Positions 9,480-18,644 of a DNA stretch of 43,277 nucleotides are shown here, piece by piece. Below the pieces are notes generated by a model. It was given only the letters and a program-made list of their open reading frames with translations, did not search any database and had not been told where the DNA came from. The translations under genes were made by a program, and so were the position numbers. The first letter of the stretch is position 1. Each line of letters opens with the position of its first letter. The stretch comes from Alphaproteobacteria bacterium. GTDB lineage: Bacteria; Pseudomonadota; Alphaproteobacteria; Rhodospirillales; Rhodospirillaceae. Where the stretch lies: the NCBI GenBank assembly GCA_015233585.1, contig JADFXL010000006.1, positions 1,227 to 44,503 on the forward strand, given 5' to 3'.

Positions 9480-11024
9480 TTACTTGAGAAGTGCGGTTAC
9501 GTATTTAGTCAGTCCGGCCCGATCTATGGAAGACCGGTGACCAACGACTTTCACTTTCATCGCGCCGACCGCATTGCCAATGAAAGCAACCACTTCAAGC
9601 GAAACACCTTTGGCGACCATCGGCGACGTGATCGCGAGAAAGGCATCCCCAGCGCCCATGGTATCGACCACAGTACTTGTAAAAGCTGGCGCCCAATAGG
9701 TTCCGTTTTCGCGGTCAAAGGCAATACAGCCGTTCTTGCCATGGGTTACCATCAGTCGTTGGCAGTCAATCTTCTTGAGGAGCCCGTCTTTGATCAGAAC
9801 ATCCAGAGCTCTGCGCCGATCCGACATCGCCAGACGCGCTTCAGGAGCGTCGATACAGACGTAATCGGCGCGCGGGTACTTGGTAATCAGGTTGTAGCCA
9901 TGATTGGCACTGTTGGTCTGGGCATTGAGGGCAAGGAATGGCGAGCGCGAGCAGAGGATCGGCACGGTCGATTCAGCGATCGCGCCATGGCCGAAGTCGG
10001 CGACAATAACAACGTCCGCGGTCGGCAGGCGATCGGCAAGATAGGCGTCGACTTCAGCCTGAATATCCTCTTCCATCGGCCGGTCGTTGATAAAACTGAT
10101 TTCAAATAACTTGCGCGTATAAGTCGGGTCAACCATTCTGCGTTTCAAAGTGGTCGGCGCATCGTCCCTATAGAACGGCTTCAGATGGACATTGGGGCGA
10201 AGGTTGGTCCGGATCAGTTCTTCCTGCGAATCCTGGGAGCCAAGGACGGTCACGATCTCAACCTCGGCAACGAAATCGGCAACAAGATTAGCGGCTGCAA
10301 TGACGCCACCGCAGAATATTTCAGATTCAATATGCCGGGTGGCGATTATGTTTTCCTTGCTGGGTTTGCCCAGTGGTTCGACGTACTGGGATTCATCAAT
10401 GATCTTGTCACCGACGAAGACGACCTTGCAGTTTCGAATCGACTCTATCGCACCGAGGACCCGATCCAGCATGTCGGTATCGTGGTAGGACGACAGATAC
10501 TCCTGGGCCTGACGCGGATAGATGTCAAAGTGTCGATTGAGAAGCGACGACGAACTAAAAGTGAGGTCGTGGGTGAAGGCGATATGCCCTCCATAGCGCT
10601 CGACCATCATTTGTTCCGTGACAATCCGCCCGGTGACGTCTTTTTCCGCGTTTTGGTATTCCGCACCTTTGACGTAGACGCTCGGCTTGATCAATTCAAT
10701 GACGTATTCGGCACCGGGGTGGTGTGAAATACCGACAAAATCGACCACATCAAAGCCAGCCAACATCTCAGCCCGAAACTGTTCGTTAAAAACCGGCCGC
10801 CCCGGCCCCTTGTTGACCATGTGATCACCTGAGATGGTGACAATCAGCATATCCCCTTCGCCGCGAGCCGACTTGAGATGTCGCAAATGGCCAAGATGAA
10901 CAAGGTCAAAAACACCGTGACACAAGGCAACACGAATGCCCTTTGCGCGAGCCGTTTCAGCGATAACAGCTAGCTCGTCCAGCGCCTTGATCTTGGACTC
11001 GGCGGAATTCAGATTATCGCCCAT
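9480..11024 (-). CDS. Fused nucleotidylyltransferase (RfaE2-type, N-terminal) and PfkB/ribokinase-type kinase (RfaE1-type, C-terminal)
   Basis: N-terminal CHGVFDLVHLGHLRHLKSAR (GxFDxxHxGH); C-terminal VVDTMGAGDAFLA (DTxGAGD) and VVIVADFGHG. Confidence 0.9.
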   Translation of the reverse strand: MGDNLNSAESKIKALDELAVIAETARAKGIRVALCHGVFDLVHLGHLRHLKSARGEGDMLIVTISGDHMVNKGPGRPVFNEQFRAEMLAGFDVVDFVGISHHPGAEYVIELIKPSVYVKGAEYQNAEKDVTGRIVTEQMMVERYGGHIAFTHDLTFSSSSLLNRHFDIYPRQAQEYLSSYHDTDMLDRVLGAIESIRNCKVVFVGDKIIDESQYVEPLGKPSKENIIATRHIESEIFCGGVIAAANLVADFVAEVEIVTVLGSQDSQEELIRTNLRPNVHLKPFYRDDAPTTLKRRMVDPTYTRKLFEISFINDRPMEEDIQAEVDAYLADRLPTADVVIVADFGHGAIAESTVPILCSRSPFLALNAQTNSANHGYNLITKYPRADYVCIDAPEARLAMSDRRRALDVLIKDGLLKKIDCQRLMVTHGKNGCIAFDRENGTYWAPAFTSTVVDTMGAGDAFLAITSPMVAKGVSLEVVAFIGNAVGAMKVKVVGHRSSIDRAGLTKYVTALLK

Positions 11025-11061
11025 CGATTCAATGCCCCTTTTTCGATTTCATCCCCGAAGT

Positions 11062-12051
11062 CTAGCGGAGGTATTTAAACCAATCTGCAGTAGCCTCGCG
11101 GATACTATCAGGGGTCCACACCGGGGCTTCGCGCCAGTACTCGATGTTTTCAAGCATCTTCGCCACACCCACTTCAATCGGAACTTTGGGTGTCCAGCCC
11201 AGGTCACGCTGGATGCGGCTCGTATCCGCCCATGTGCAATCCGGTTCGCCCGGGCGCTTGGGAATATAAATCGTTTCCTTGGCGCCGAGCAGACGAACAA
11301 TCTCGTTAACCGTGACCGGACGCGAGGTCCCGACATTGTAGATTTCGCCGCAAACCGAACTCGAGGCCGCCGTGATCAGCGCATCGGCTGCGTCGGAGAC
11401 ATAGGTGAAGTCGCGAGACTGCTCGCCGTTCCCGACGATGGTCAGCGGCTTGCCGGCCAGCAGTTGCGCAAGAAACACGCCGAACACAGCACCGTAGGCG
11501 CCGCTCGTCCGCGCCCTGGGGCCATAGATATTAAAGAAGCGTACCGAAACCGCCGGCAGCCCATAAATTTTCGCCCAGTGCATCACCACGTTTTCGCCGA
11601 GCCATTTGGTCAGCGCGTAGGGGTAGCGCGCGTCCGGGCGCGTGTCCTCGGGAGTCGGATAGACCTCGGGGATACCATAGCACGACGAGGACGCCACATA
11701 GACAAACCGCCGGACCTGGTGGGCCCTGGCAGCTTCGCAGACGGCATAGGTGCCATCGACATTGGAGCGGAAATAGGCATCGGGCTTCTGGATGGACGGA
11801 ACGATATCCGCCATCGCCGCCAGGTGGAAGACGCGATCGACGCCCTCGGTAACCGCCAGCATGTGCTTCTGGTCCGCGACATCCCCCTCAATCACCTCAA
11901 GCGCCCGGTTGCCGCGCTGGTGTTCGAGGTTACGTGGGTGGCCGCTGGCAAAATTGTCGACCACGCGCACCTTACGTCCCTGGCGGAGCAACTCATCGAC
12001 CAGATGGCTGCCGATGAAGCCGGCTCCGCCGGTTACCAGATCCCACTCCAT
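11062..12051 (-). CDS. NAD-dependent epimerase/dehydratase (extended SDR)
   Basis: LVTGGAGFIGSHLVDELLRQGRKVRVVDNFASG, YVASSSCYG, YPYALTKWLGE, RFFNIYGPRAR. Confidence 0.93.
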   Translation of the reverse strand: MEWDLVTGGAGFIGSHLVDELLRQGRKVRVVDNFASGHPRNLEHQRGNRALEVIEGDVADQKHMLAVTEGVDRVFHLAAMADIVPSIQKPDAYFRSNVDGTYAVCEAARAHQVRRFVYVASSSCYGIPEVYPTPEDTRPDARYPYALTKWLGENVVMHWAKIYGLPAVSVRFFNIYGPRARTSGAYGAVFGVFLAQLLAGKPLTIVGNGEQSRDFTYVSDAADALITAASSSVCGEIYNVGTSRPVTVNEIVRLLGAKETIYIPKRPGEPDCTWADTSRIQRDLGWTPKVPIEVGVAKMLENIEYWREAPVWTPDSIREATADWFKYLR

Positions 12052-12110
12052 GCCTCAAACCTCCCGTGTGTCCGCGGACGGGACAAGTGATAGCGGAATT
12101 CCGTTGTCCG

Positions 12111-12350
12111 TCACAAGGGGCATTGCGGACAGTGCCGCGAACCCGTTCGCGTCTTGGCTCGCAAGAGGGCTTCGAAGGCCAAATACGTCACCCGGACGAC
12201 CGGAACTTCGACAAGATCGCGGCACAGGACGCCGACCACGCGGACAAACCCGCGGGCAGAAAGAAGAACGACTTCAGCTTGGTCGCAAAGCGACAGCTCT
12301 GTTCTTGCGTCAGGAAAAGACAAGGCCCCTTCTTGGGCAACGACATTCAT
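12111..12350 (-). CDS. Short orphan ORF of unknown function (possibly decayed)
   Basis: MNVVAQEGALSFPDARTELSLCDQAEVVLLSARGFVRVVGVLCRDLVEVPVVRVTYLAFEALL...; fills the gap between two operon genes on the same strand. No convincing RBS. Confidence 0.3.
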   Translation of the reverse strand: MNVVAQEGALSFPDARTELSLCDQAEVVLLSARGFVRVVGVLCRDLVEVPVVRVTYLAFEALLRAKTRTGSRHCPQCPL

Positions 12351-12370
12351 CCATTGCAAGACGGAGTCGA

Positions 12371-13612
12371 TCAACGGGCCAGTCGTTCCAAAGCTGCTGC
12401 GAATGTCTCCCCGCACCGGCGGGGCGGGAACAGACTCACCGTGCGGGGCGAGGCGCCGAGCCGGTTCGCGATCTTACGCGAGACTTTGAACTCATTCTCG
12501 CTGCCGACACCGAGGAGGAAGAGGATCGGACCGGCACCGGTGTCCACGGCGTCGAAGCCAATGATGGGCCGGTCGCTGCCAGGAAAAAATCGGCCCTGAA
12601 TCTCGGCGCGGTCGTCGATGATCAGATCGACGGCATCGCCCAGACCGCAGGAATTGACGACCGTGCAAGACCGCGGCGCGGCACCATAAACAGCAATCCG
12701 CCAACCGGCTGTCCGGTAGGCCGCGACCACAGCGGCGAGGGCGCGCTGGTACTCGGCGAGCAAAGCGGCGAAGCGCAGGTAATACGGACGCCCCAGGTTT
12801 GCGGAGGTCCAGTCGGCTAAAGCGAAGGGCCGGGGCGGCAGGAACTCGTTTCGTTGCGCGATCATGGCGATGGTGCCGCCGCCAAAAGCGTAGGTGCGCC
12901 GATCCAGCACCTCCAGACCCGAGACTTCGAGGAGCCGCTCAACCATGGGAACGGTGAAATAGTTGACGTGTTCCTCCCACAGGATCGACGGGTTGCCCCC
13001 CTCGAAACCGGCTTCGACCTGGGGCAGTTCCAGAACGAACAGGCCGCCGGGATTGAGGCCCTCGCGCACGGTGGTCAGAAAGGTTTCAATCTGCTCGACA
13101 TGTTCCAAAACGTGGCGGGCGACGATAAAATCGAAGCCACCGTCAAAGCGGGTTTTGAAGGCGTCGAGCGTGTCGGGGCCGAAGAAATCAGCCACGATAT
13201 CCAGCCCGTCGCGGCGTCCCGCCTCGGCGACCGGCCGGTTCGGTTCGATTCCCAGCAGGCGCTCGAACCCGCGGTCCCGCATCGCCTTAAGAAAAAAACC
13301 GTCGTTGCAACCGATCTCGAGCGCCGGACCAGGATCACGGCGCGCCACCATGCTGGTCAGCAATTCAGGAACATGGGCAGGCCGCTGGAACGAAGTCGAA
13401 TAGGCGTCGGCGTCGGAATAGAGCAGTGCGGGGTCGATCGGCTCGACGATCTGGAGCAGTCCGCAACGGGCGCACAGGTGGAAATTCACGGGATAGCGTG
13501 GGTCCGGATCATCGGCGCCGCGGCGCAGGCGATGACTGATCGGCAACTTCCCGAAATCGACCAGCGGAAGGACGTCCCGATCCCCACAGACCCGGCATTG
13601 AGCGACCATCAC
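12371..13612 (-). CDS. SAM-dependent sugar C-methyltransferase (NovU/TylCIII type)
   Basis: N-terminal zinc-binding CRVCGDRDVLPLVDFGKLPIS...CARCGLLQ; ALEIGCNDGFFLKAM SAM motif I; C-terminal WRIAVYGAAPRSCTVVNSCGL / LIIDDRAEIQGRFFPG domain. Confidence 0.9.
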   Translation of the reverse strand: MMVAQCRVCGDRDVLPLVDFGKLPISHRLRRGADDPDPRYPVNFHLCARCGLLQIVEPIDPALLYSDADAYSTSFQRPAHVPELLTSMVARRDPGPALEIGCNDGFFLKAMRDRGFERLLGIEPNRPVAEAGRRDGLDIVADFFGPDTLDAFKTRFDGGFDFIVARHVLEHVEQIETFLTTVREGLNPGGLFVLELPQVEAGFEGGNPSILWEEHVNYFTVPMVERLLEVSGLEVLDRRTYAFGGGTIAMIAQRNEFLPPRPFALADWTSANLGRPYYLRFAALLAEYQRALAAVVAAYRTAGWRIAVYGAAPRSCTVVNSCGLGDAVDLIIDDRAEIQGRFFPGSDRPIIGFDAVDTGAGPILFLLGVGSENEFKVSRKIANRLGASPRTVSLFPPRRCGETFAAALERLAR

Positions 13613-14496
13613 ATTCCTCTTATCGTGTTTGCCCCGTCCCCGAGCAAGGCGTCAAGGGCCTTCCGGGGCAGAGGGGCGGACAGGCCGGACAGGGCAGTCA
13701 ACTCGTCCATGGCCAGACTCGTGTATGGGGGGAGGTGCTCGGGCAGAAAGCCGCAGGTCAACGCCGACACGACGCGGACAAGCCCGGCGCGACCGCAGCG
13801 TCCGGCAAGATAGGTGGCGGCTTCGCCATAGGAAAGGTCGCTTTCCGCGGAAACCTGGAATATGCCCGACGGCCGGGCCGCGACCAGCGCCATCATCGCC
13901 GACACCGCAAGGTCCAGGGAAATCGGCGCCATGGTCATGTCGGAAAAGGCGGTCACCGGTTGACCCGCGCGCAGAGTGTCCAGCCATTGGGCGAACAGGG
14001 GGGTCTGGGGGCCGATGACCTTGGTCAGCCGCAAAATGGCGCCCGTCGGCGCCACCGCTTGGAAACCGGTCTCGGCGTCGGCTTTGAAACGCCCATAGGG
14101 ATCGATCGGATGGCGAGGCGAGTTGGCCGGCATACGCGGCCGCAAGCCATCGAACACCAGACTGGTCGACAAAAGGAGGACGTGAACCCCGGCGGCGGCC
14201 AGCCGCCGGGCGAGGGCGACGGTGTTGTCAACGTTGACCCGACGCGCCAGTTCCGGCTGCTCCGCACAGAGTTTGCGCGCCGCCACCGCCGCGCACAGGA
14301 CCGCCACGTCAACCCCGGAGGAGAGGACAGGTCCCTGTTCGAGGGGTTGGGAGAGGTCGAGGGGCAATGCGGCTCCGTCCCGTCGCGAGGTCGCGACCAC
14401 GTCCCAGCCCTGGCCGCGCGCACCCGCGGCCAGGGCCGAGCCGAGTTGAGAATCACCGCCGACGATGAGCAGGCGCATGGCAGGGCAAGGGGTCAC
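13609..14496 (-). CDS. RmlD-like SDR sugar-nucleotide reductase
   Basis: RLLIVGGDSQLGSALA, LLLSTSLVFDG, PYGRFKADAE; overlaps the C-methyltransferase start by ATGA-type coupling. Confidence 0.85.
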   Translation of the reverse strand: MTPCPAMRLLIVGGDSQLGSALAAGARGQGWDVVATSRRDGAALPLDLSQPLEQGPVLSSGVDVAVLCAAVAARKLCAEQPELARRVNVDNTVALARRLAAAGVHVLLLSTSLVFDGLRPRMPANSPRHPIDPYGRFKADAETGFQAVAPTGAILRLTKVIGPQTPLFAQWLDTLRAGQPVTAFSDMTMAPISLDLAVSAMMALVAARPSGIFQVSAESDLSYGEAATYLAGRCGRAGLVRVVSALTCGFLPEHLPPYTSLAMDELTALSGLSAPLPRKALDALLGDGANTIRGM

Positions 14497-15158
14497 GTGA
14501 AGTAAATGAACCCATAGTCGCCAGTATACCCGGCCTTCTCATAAATCCAGCGCCACCCGGCGATCGAGTGGAAGGACTCGCAGGTAAGCTGCCAATAAAG
14601 TAGGTTCATCTTTTCGCGCAGGTCATGGTAAGACTCGACCATAATATACTTCCCGCCGCGACCGACCCGCTGAATCTCCCGAACAGCCCGGTCAACATCG
14701 AAGATTTCAAGGTTGTGCAGCGTGCCGAGCGAGACGACAAAATCAAAACTGTCGTTTTCAAACGGCAGGTCAACGGCGTTGCCAGTCGTCAAAAACGGCT
14801 TGACCTCTTCCTTGGCGTTCTCGATGCCATAGGCCGAGATATCGATCCCGCGCACCTCGACTCCCGGGACGACCTGAGTGAATTCGTGGAGCAGGTATCC
14901 CTTGCCACATCCGACATCGAGAATGCGCTGGCCAGGCTTGATCCCATAGTGCGCGACCATTTTCTCGGCGATCGGCCGCCAGCGCCCGTCGTAGCGGTAC
15001 CCGCCGTAGCCGTACTGCCGGTCGCCATCCCAATAATCCCGACCGAACTGTTTGGCGATCACGCCGCACTCGGCCTTATCGAAATCGACCACCCGCTGAA
15101 CATAGTTGCGTTTCGTCGAACTGTGCAGGGTCTGGATGAAGTCAATATGCTCAAGCAC
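14493..15158 (-). CDS. Class I SAM-dependent methyltransferase
   Basis: RILDVGCGKGYLLHEFTQ, VRGIDISAYGIENAK, LPFENDSFDFVVSLGTLHNL. Confidence 0.88.
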   Translation of the reverse strand: MLEHIDFIQTLHSSTKRNYVQRVVDFDKAECGVIAKQFGRDYWDGDRQYGYGGYRYDGRWRPIAEKMVAHYGIKPGQRILDVGCGKGYLLHEFTQVVPGVEVRGIDISAYGIENAKEEVKPFLTTGNAVDLPFENDSFDFVVSLGTLHNLEIFDVDRAVREIQRVGRGGKYIMVESYHDLREKMNLLYWQLTCESFHSIAGWRWIYEKAGYTGDYGFIYFT

Positions 15159-15176
15159 GGCGTGTCTCCCTCGTCT

Positions 15177-16283
15177 TTACTTTTTACTGTAAAAGTCACT
15201 GACCACTTCGATCACATAATCCTGTTGCGCGCGAGTAATGTGCTGGTCAACCGGGAAGCTGATGACCAAAGCGGCGTGACGGTCGGTGACCGGGAAATGT
15301 CCGGGCGGATAGCCGAGCGGACGAAGGCCCTCCTGCTGGTAGAGCGGGATCGGGTAGTGAACCTTGGCTTCGACGCCGCGATCGAGGCAATATTGATAGA
15401 GCGCGTCGCGATCTTTGGCAAAGACCATGTACAGGTGGAACACACGCTTGACGTTCGGCCGCCGCGGCGGCAACCGGATGCCGGAAATCTTGCCCAGACC
15501 AGCGTCGTAGTAAGCGCCGTTGGCGATCCGCTTGTTGGTAATGTCGTGAGTCTCGCCGATCAGCCAGTTGCCGACCACGGCCTGCACGCTATCGAGGCGC
15601 GAATTGTGTCCAAGAATAGAGATTTCGTCGCGATTCTTCATGCCGTGATTGCGAATCAACCGCAGGCGGGCATCGATCGCGTCGTCATTGGTTACGACCA
15701 CGCCGCCATCGCCCCAGACATTGAGGTTCTTGAGCGGATGCAATGAAAAGCCGGCGGCCGAGCCCCAGGTCCCGGAGCGCTTGCCGTCATACTCCGAGAG
15801 AATGCCCTGGCAGGCATCTTCGACCACCGGCAAGCCATGCTTCTCGGCGATCTTCATCAACTCGGTCATGTTGGTGACTTCGCCGGTCAGTTGAACCGGC
15901 ATGATCGCCTTGGTCCGGGGCGTGATCGCGGCCTCGACCTGCGCGACATCGATGCAGAAGGAGTCGTCGCAGTCGACCAGCACCGGCCGCGCCCCGGTTT
16001 CCGCGATCGCGCCCACCGTGGCGATAAAGGTATTGGCGGCGGTGATCACTTCGTCGCCGTGACCGATTTCCAGCGCCCGCAGCGGCAGTTTCAGCGCGTC
16101 GGTACCCGAACCCACACCGATGGCGTGCTTGACGCCAATCAGGTCGGCGAACTTCCGTTCGAACTCGCCCACCACCTTGCCGAGGGTGAAGTCGCCGCTC
16201 AGAACCAGTTTCTTCAGCTCCGCGAAGATCGGCTCGGGATCGGCGAACTGCTGGGCCAAGTAGGAATATCGAACTTTGAACAT
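15177..16283 (-). CDS. DegT/DnrJ/EryC1/StrS family sugar aminotransferase (copy 1)
   Basis: GVGSGTDALKLPLRAL, VITAANTFIATVGAI, VVEDACQG, SLHPLKNLNVWGDGGVVVTND (PLP lysine), RLIRNHGMKNR. ATG at 16283 chosen over 16358. Confidence 0.93.
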   Translation of the reverse strand: MFKVRYSYLAQQFADPEPIFAELKKLVLSGDFTLGKVVGEFERKFADLIGVKHAIGVGSGTDALKLPLRALEIGHGDEVITAANTFIATVGAIAETGARPVLVDCDDSFCIDVAQVEAAITPRTKAIMPVQLTGEVTNMTELMKIAEKHGLPVVEDACQGILSEYDGKRSGTWGSAAGFSLHPLKNLNVWGDGGVVVTNDDAIDARLRLIRNHGMKNRDEISILGHNSRLDSVQAVVGNWLIGETHDITNKRIANGAYYDAGLGKISGIRLPPRRPNVKRVFHLYMVFAKDRDALYQYCLDRGVEAKVHYPIPLYQQEGLRPLGYPPGHFPVTDRHAALVISFPVDQHITRAQQDYVIEVVSDFYSKK

Positions 16284-16563
16284 GGTCGATTCTGGCTCCT
16301 GAAAATTCTGAACGGAAAAGAGTGGCGTAGCTTGTCGGGCCAAACCGACCCCCATCAAGGTCCTTTGATAACCAAACCCCGGCCAATCGGCAACTCCCGC
16401 AGGTGCGGAGCTTTATTCGCAAAATGCGTTCTGCCCGGATCGGCATGATCTGTCTTCGCCATCGGCGCCGCCGTCCCGATCCCGCGCGCGTTGCCGTCCG
16501 CGGCAGACGGAGACCCGGCGGGAAACGGGAAAAACTGGCCGAGAGCCACGGAGTCGTCAGCGA

Positions 16564-17685
16564 TCACACGAAAAACTCCCGAATCGTGGCGCTGACATAT
16601 GCGATGTCGTCCTCGGTCAGATACTGGTTGACCGGCAGCGACAGTATCCGTGCCGCCTGGGTCTCGACCACCGGGAAGGCGCCCTTGCCATAGCCAAGGG
16701 AGGCGGCAGCCGGCTGAAGGTGGATCGGCACCGGATAATGGATGGCCGAGCCGATTCCGTGAGCGGTCAGGTGCGCCTGAAGGTCATCCCGGCGGTCGAC
16801 TTGAACGACGAAGGTGTGGAAGGTGTTGTATTCGATGGTCCGGCATGGCGGCATGAAGACCGGGGTATCCGCCAGCAGGCGGTGGTAGAGAGCCGCGTTG
16901 GCGCGCCGACGCTCGAGCACCGGCCCCAACCGACGCAGCCGCAGCCGAAGAATTTCAGCCTGAATCGTATCAAGGCGGGAGACGCCGCCCCAAATCTCGA
17001 CCCGGTTGCGGTCAATCAGGCCATGATTGCGCAAGAGCCGCACGGTACCGGCGACCTTGTCATCATCGGTGACCAACAGTCCGGCATCCCCCGCGGCATT
17101 AAGGTTCTTCAGCGGATGGGCGGAAAAACAGCCGACATGACCGAAGGTCCCGCTAAGCCTGCCGTCATAGCGGGAACCAAAGGACTGGGCGGCATCCTCG
17201 ACCACCGCCAGACCATGGCGCTCGGCGAGCGCCTTCAGCGGCGCCATGTCGGCGATGCGGCCGGTCAGGTGGACAGGCATAATCGCCCGGGTCCGGCTGG
17301 TCACTGCGGCGGCCACGGCCTGGGGATCGATGTTCTGGTCGGGGAGAACATCGACGAACACCGGGGTGGCCCCGGCGGCGACCACCGCTGCGGTCGAAGC
17401 GACGAACGAGTTGGGCGGCGTGATCACCTCGTCGCCGGGGCCGATGCCCAGGGCCTTCATGCCGAGGATCAAGGCGTCGGTCCCCGAATTGAGGGCGACG
17501 ACATGCCTGGCTCCCAGCCACCGGGCCGCCTCGGCTTCCAACAGTTCGATCGCGGCGCCGCCGACGAACTCGCCCTTCGCAAAGGCGGCTTCGATCAAAG
17601 GCAAAAGTTCGGACCGTTCCTCGGCAAACTGAGCCGAGAAATTGACGAAAGGGACGCTACGTGAACCGGACGCGGGGTGACTCAT
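16564..17685 (-). CDS. DegT/DnrJ/EryC1/StrS family sugar aminotransferase (copy 2)
   Basis: ALNSGTDALILGMKALGIGPGDEVITPPNSFVAS, VVEDAAQSFGS, SAHPLKNLNAAGDAGLLVTDD, RLLRNHGLIDRN. Confidence 0.93.
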   Translation of the reverse strand: MSHPASGSRSVPFVNFSAQFAEERSELLPLIEAAFAKGEFVGGAAIELLEAEAARWLGARHVVALNSGTDALILGMKALGIGPGDEVITPPNSFVASTAAVVAAGATPVFVDVLPDQNIDPQAVAAAVTSRTRAIMPVHLTGRIADMAPLKALAERHGLAVVEDAAQSFGSRYDGRLSGTFGHVGCFSAHPLKNLNAAGDAGLLVTDDDKVAGTVRLLRNHGLIDRNRVEIWGGVSRLDTIQAEILRLRLRRLGPVLERRRANAALYHRLLADTPVFMPPCRTIEYNTFHTFVVQVDRRDDLQAHLTAHGIGSAIHYPVPIHLQPAAASLGYGKGAFPVVETQAARILSLPVNQYLTEDDIAYVSATIREFFV

Positions 17686-17714
17686 GGATGATCCCGTGAA
17701 AAACACGATTTCGT

Positions 17715-18644
17715 TCAGTGCCGAACCAGCGACTCTCGAACCGTCCGGACGATTCCGGGGGCATCCAGGCCATAAAGCCTGAACAGATCCTGCTGGGACC
17801 CATATTTATGGGTGAACACGTCGGGAATGCCTAACCGGACCACCGGCGGCAAGACGAAGCCCCGGACTGCGGTCAGCGCCTCCAGCACCGCCGCCCCGAC
17901 ACCGCCTGGGAGGGTGTGCTCCTCGACCGTGACCAGCAGGCGGACGTCGCGTCCCAGCCTGACCAGGGTTTCGGTGTCCAGGGGCTTGATCGTGTGCAGG
18001 TTGACGACGCCGCACGCAATCCCTTCCGCGGCCAGCGTGTCAGCCGCCTGAAGAGCGGGCTGCACGGTGATGCCCGAAGCCACGATCAGCACCTCGCCCG
18101 GCGGCCGCTTGATAATCGCCTTGCCGATCTCGAAGCCGTCGGCCTCGGCCGAGACCACCGGATCGCCCCCCTTTCCGAGGCGGATATAGATCGGCCCAGG
18201 CCAGTCCGCCGTCTGGAGCATGAACCGCCCCATTTCGTCGGCGTCAGCCGGGCATACGACGGCCATGTTGGGGAGCGACCGCATGATCCCGATGTCTTCG
18301 ATCGCGGTATGAGTCGGGCCGAGCGGGGCATAGACCAAGCCGCCGCCATTGCCGATCAGGCGGACCGGAAGATTGTGCAGGCACACATCGACCGCCACCT
18401 GTTCGAAACAGCGGCGCGTGAGGAACGTGGCGATGGTGTTGACGTAAGGCACGAACCCTTCGATCGCCAGGCCCGCCGACAGACCGACGACGTTGGCCTC
18501 CGAAATGCCTTCGATGAAGAAACGCTCGGGAAATTCCCGGCGCATGGCATCCAGAGTCCCAGCGCCGGGATCAGAACCGACGTACAGAATCCGGTCGTCC
18601 TTGCGGGCAAGCGCGTGGACCTTGTCAAAGCAAATGCGACGCAT
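17715..18644 (-). CDS. Transketolase C-terminal subunit (split transketolase)
   Basis: RFFIEGISEANVVGLSAGLAIEGFVPYVNTIATFLTRRCFEQVAVDVCLHNLPVRLIGNGGG (pyrimidine-binding domain), C-terminal TVEEHTLPGGVGAAVLEAL. Confidence 0.92.
   Translation of the reverse strand: MRRICFDKVHALARKDDRILYVGSDPGAGTLDAMRREFPERFFIEGISEANVVGLSAGLAIEGFVPYVNTIATFLTRRCFEQVAVDVCLHNLPVRLIGNGGGLVYAPLGPTHTAIEDIGIMRSLPNMAVVCPADADEMGRFMLQTADWPGPIYIRLGKGGDPVVSAEADGFEIGKAIIKRPPGEVLIVASGITVQPALQAADTLAAEGIACGVVNLHTIKPLDTETLVRLGRDVRLLVTVEEHTLPGGVGAAVLEALTAVRGFVLPPVVRLGIPDVFTHKYGSQQDLFRLYGLDAPGIVRTVRESLVRH

Noticed and set aside
10936-12090. 384-aa plus-strand ORF
   Set aside because: Antisense to the SDR at 11062-12051; no family motifs.
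16355-16567. 70-aa minus-strand ORF coupled to the copy-2 aminotransferase stop
   Set aside because: Low-complexity translation with no recognisable motif; probably intergenic.
16720-17664. 314-aa plus-strand ORF (likewise 12854-13813, 13735-14505 and 17916-18836)
   Set aside because: All are antisense shadows of well-supported minus-strand sugar genes.
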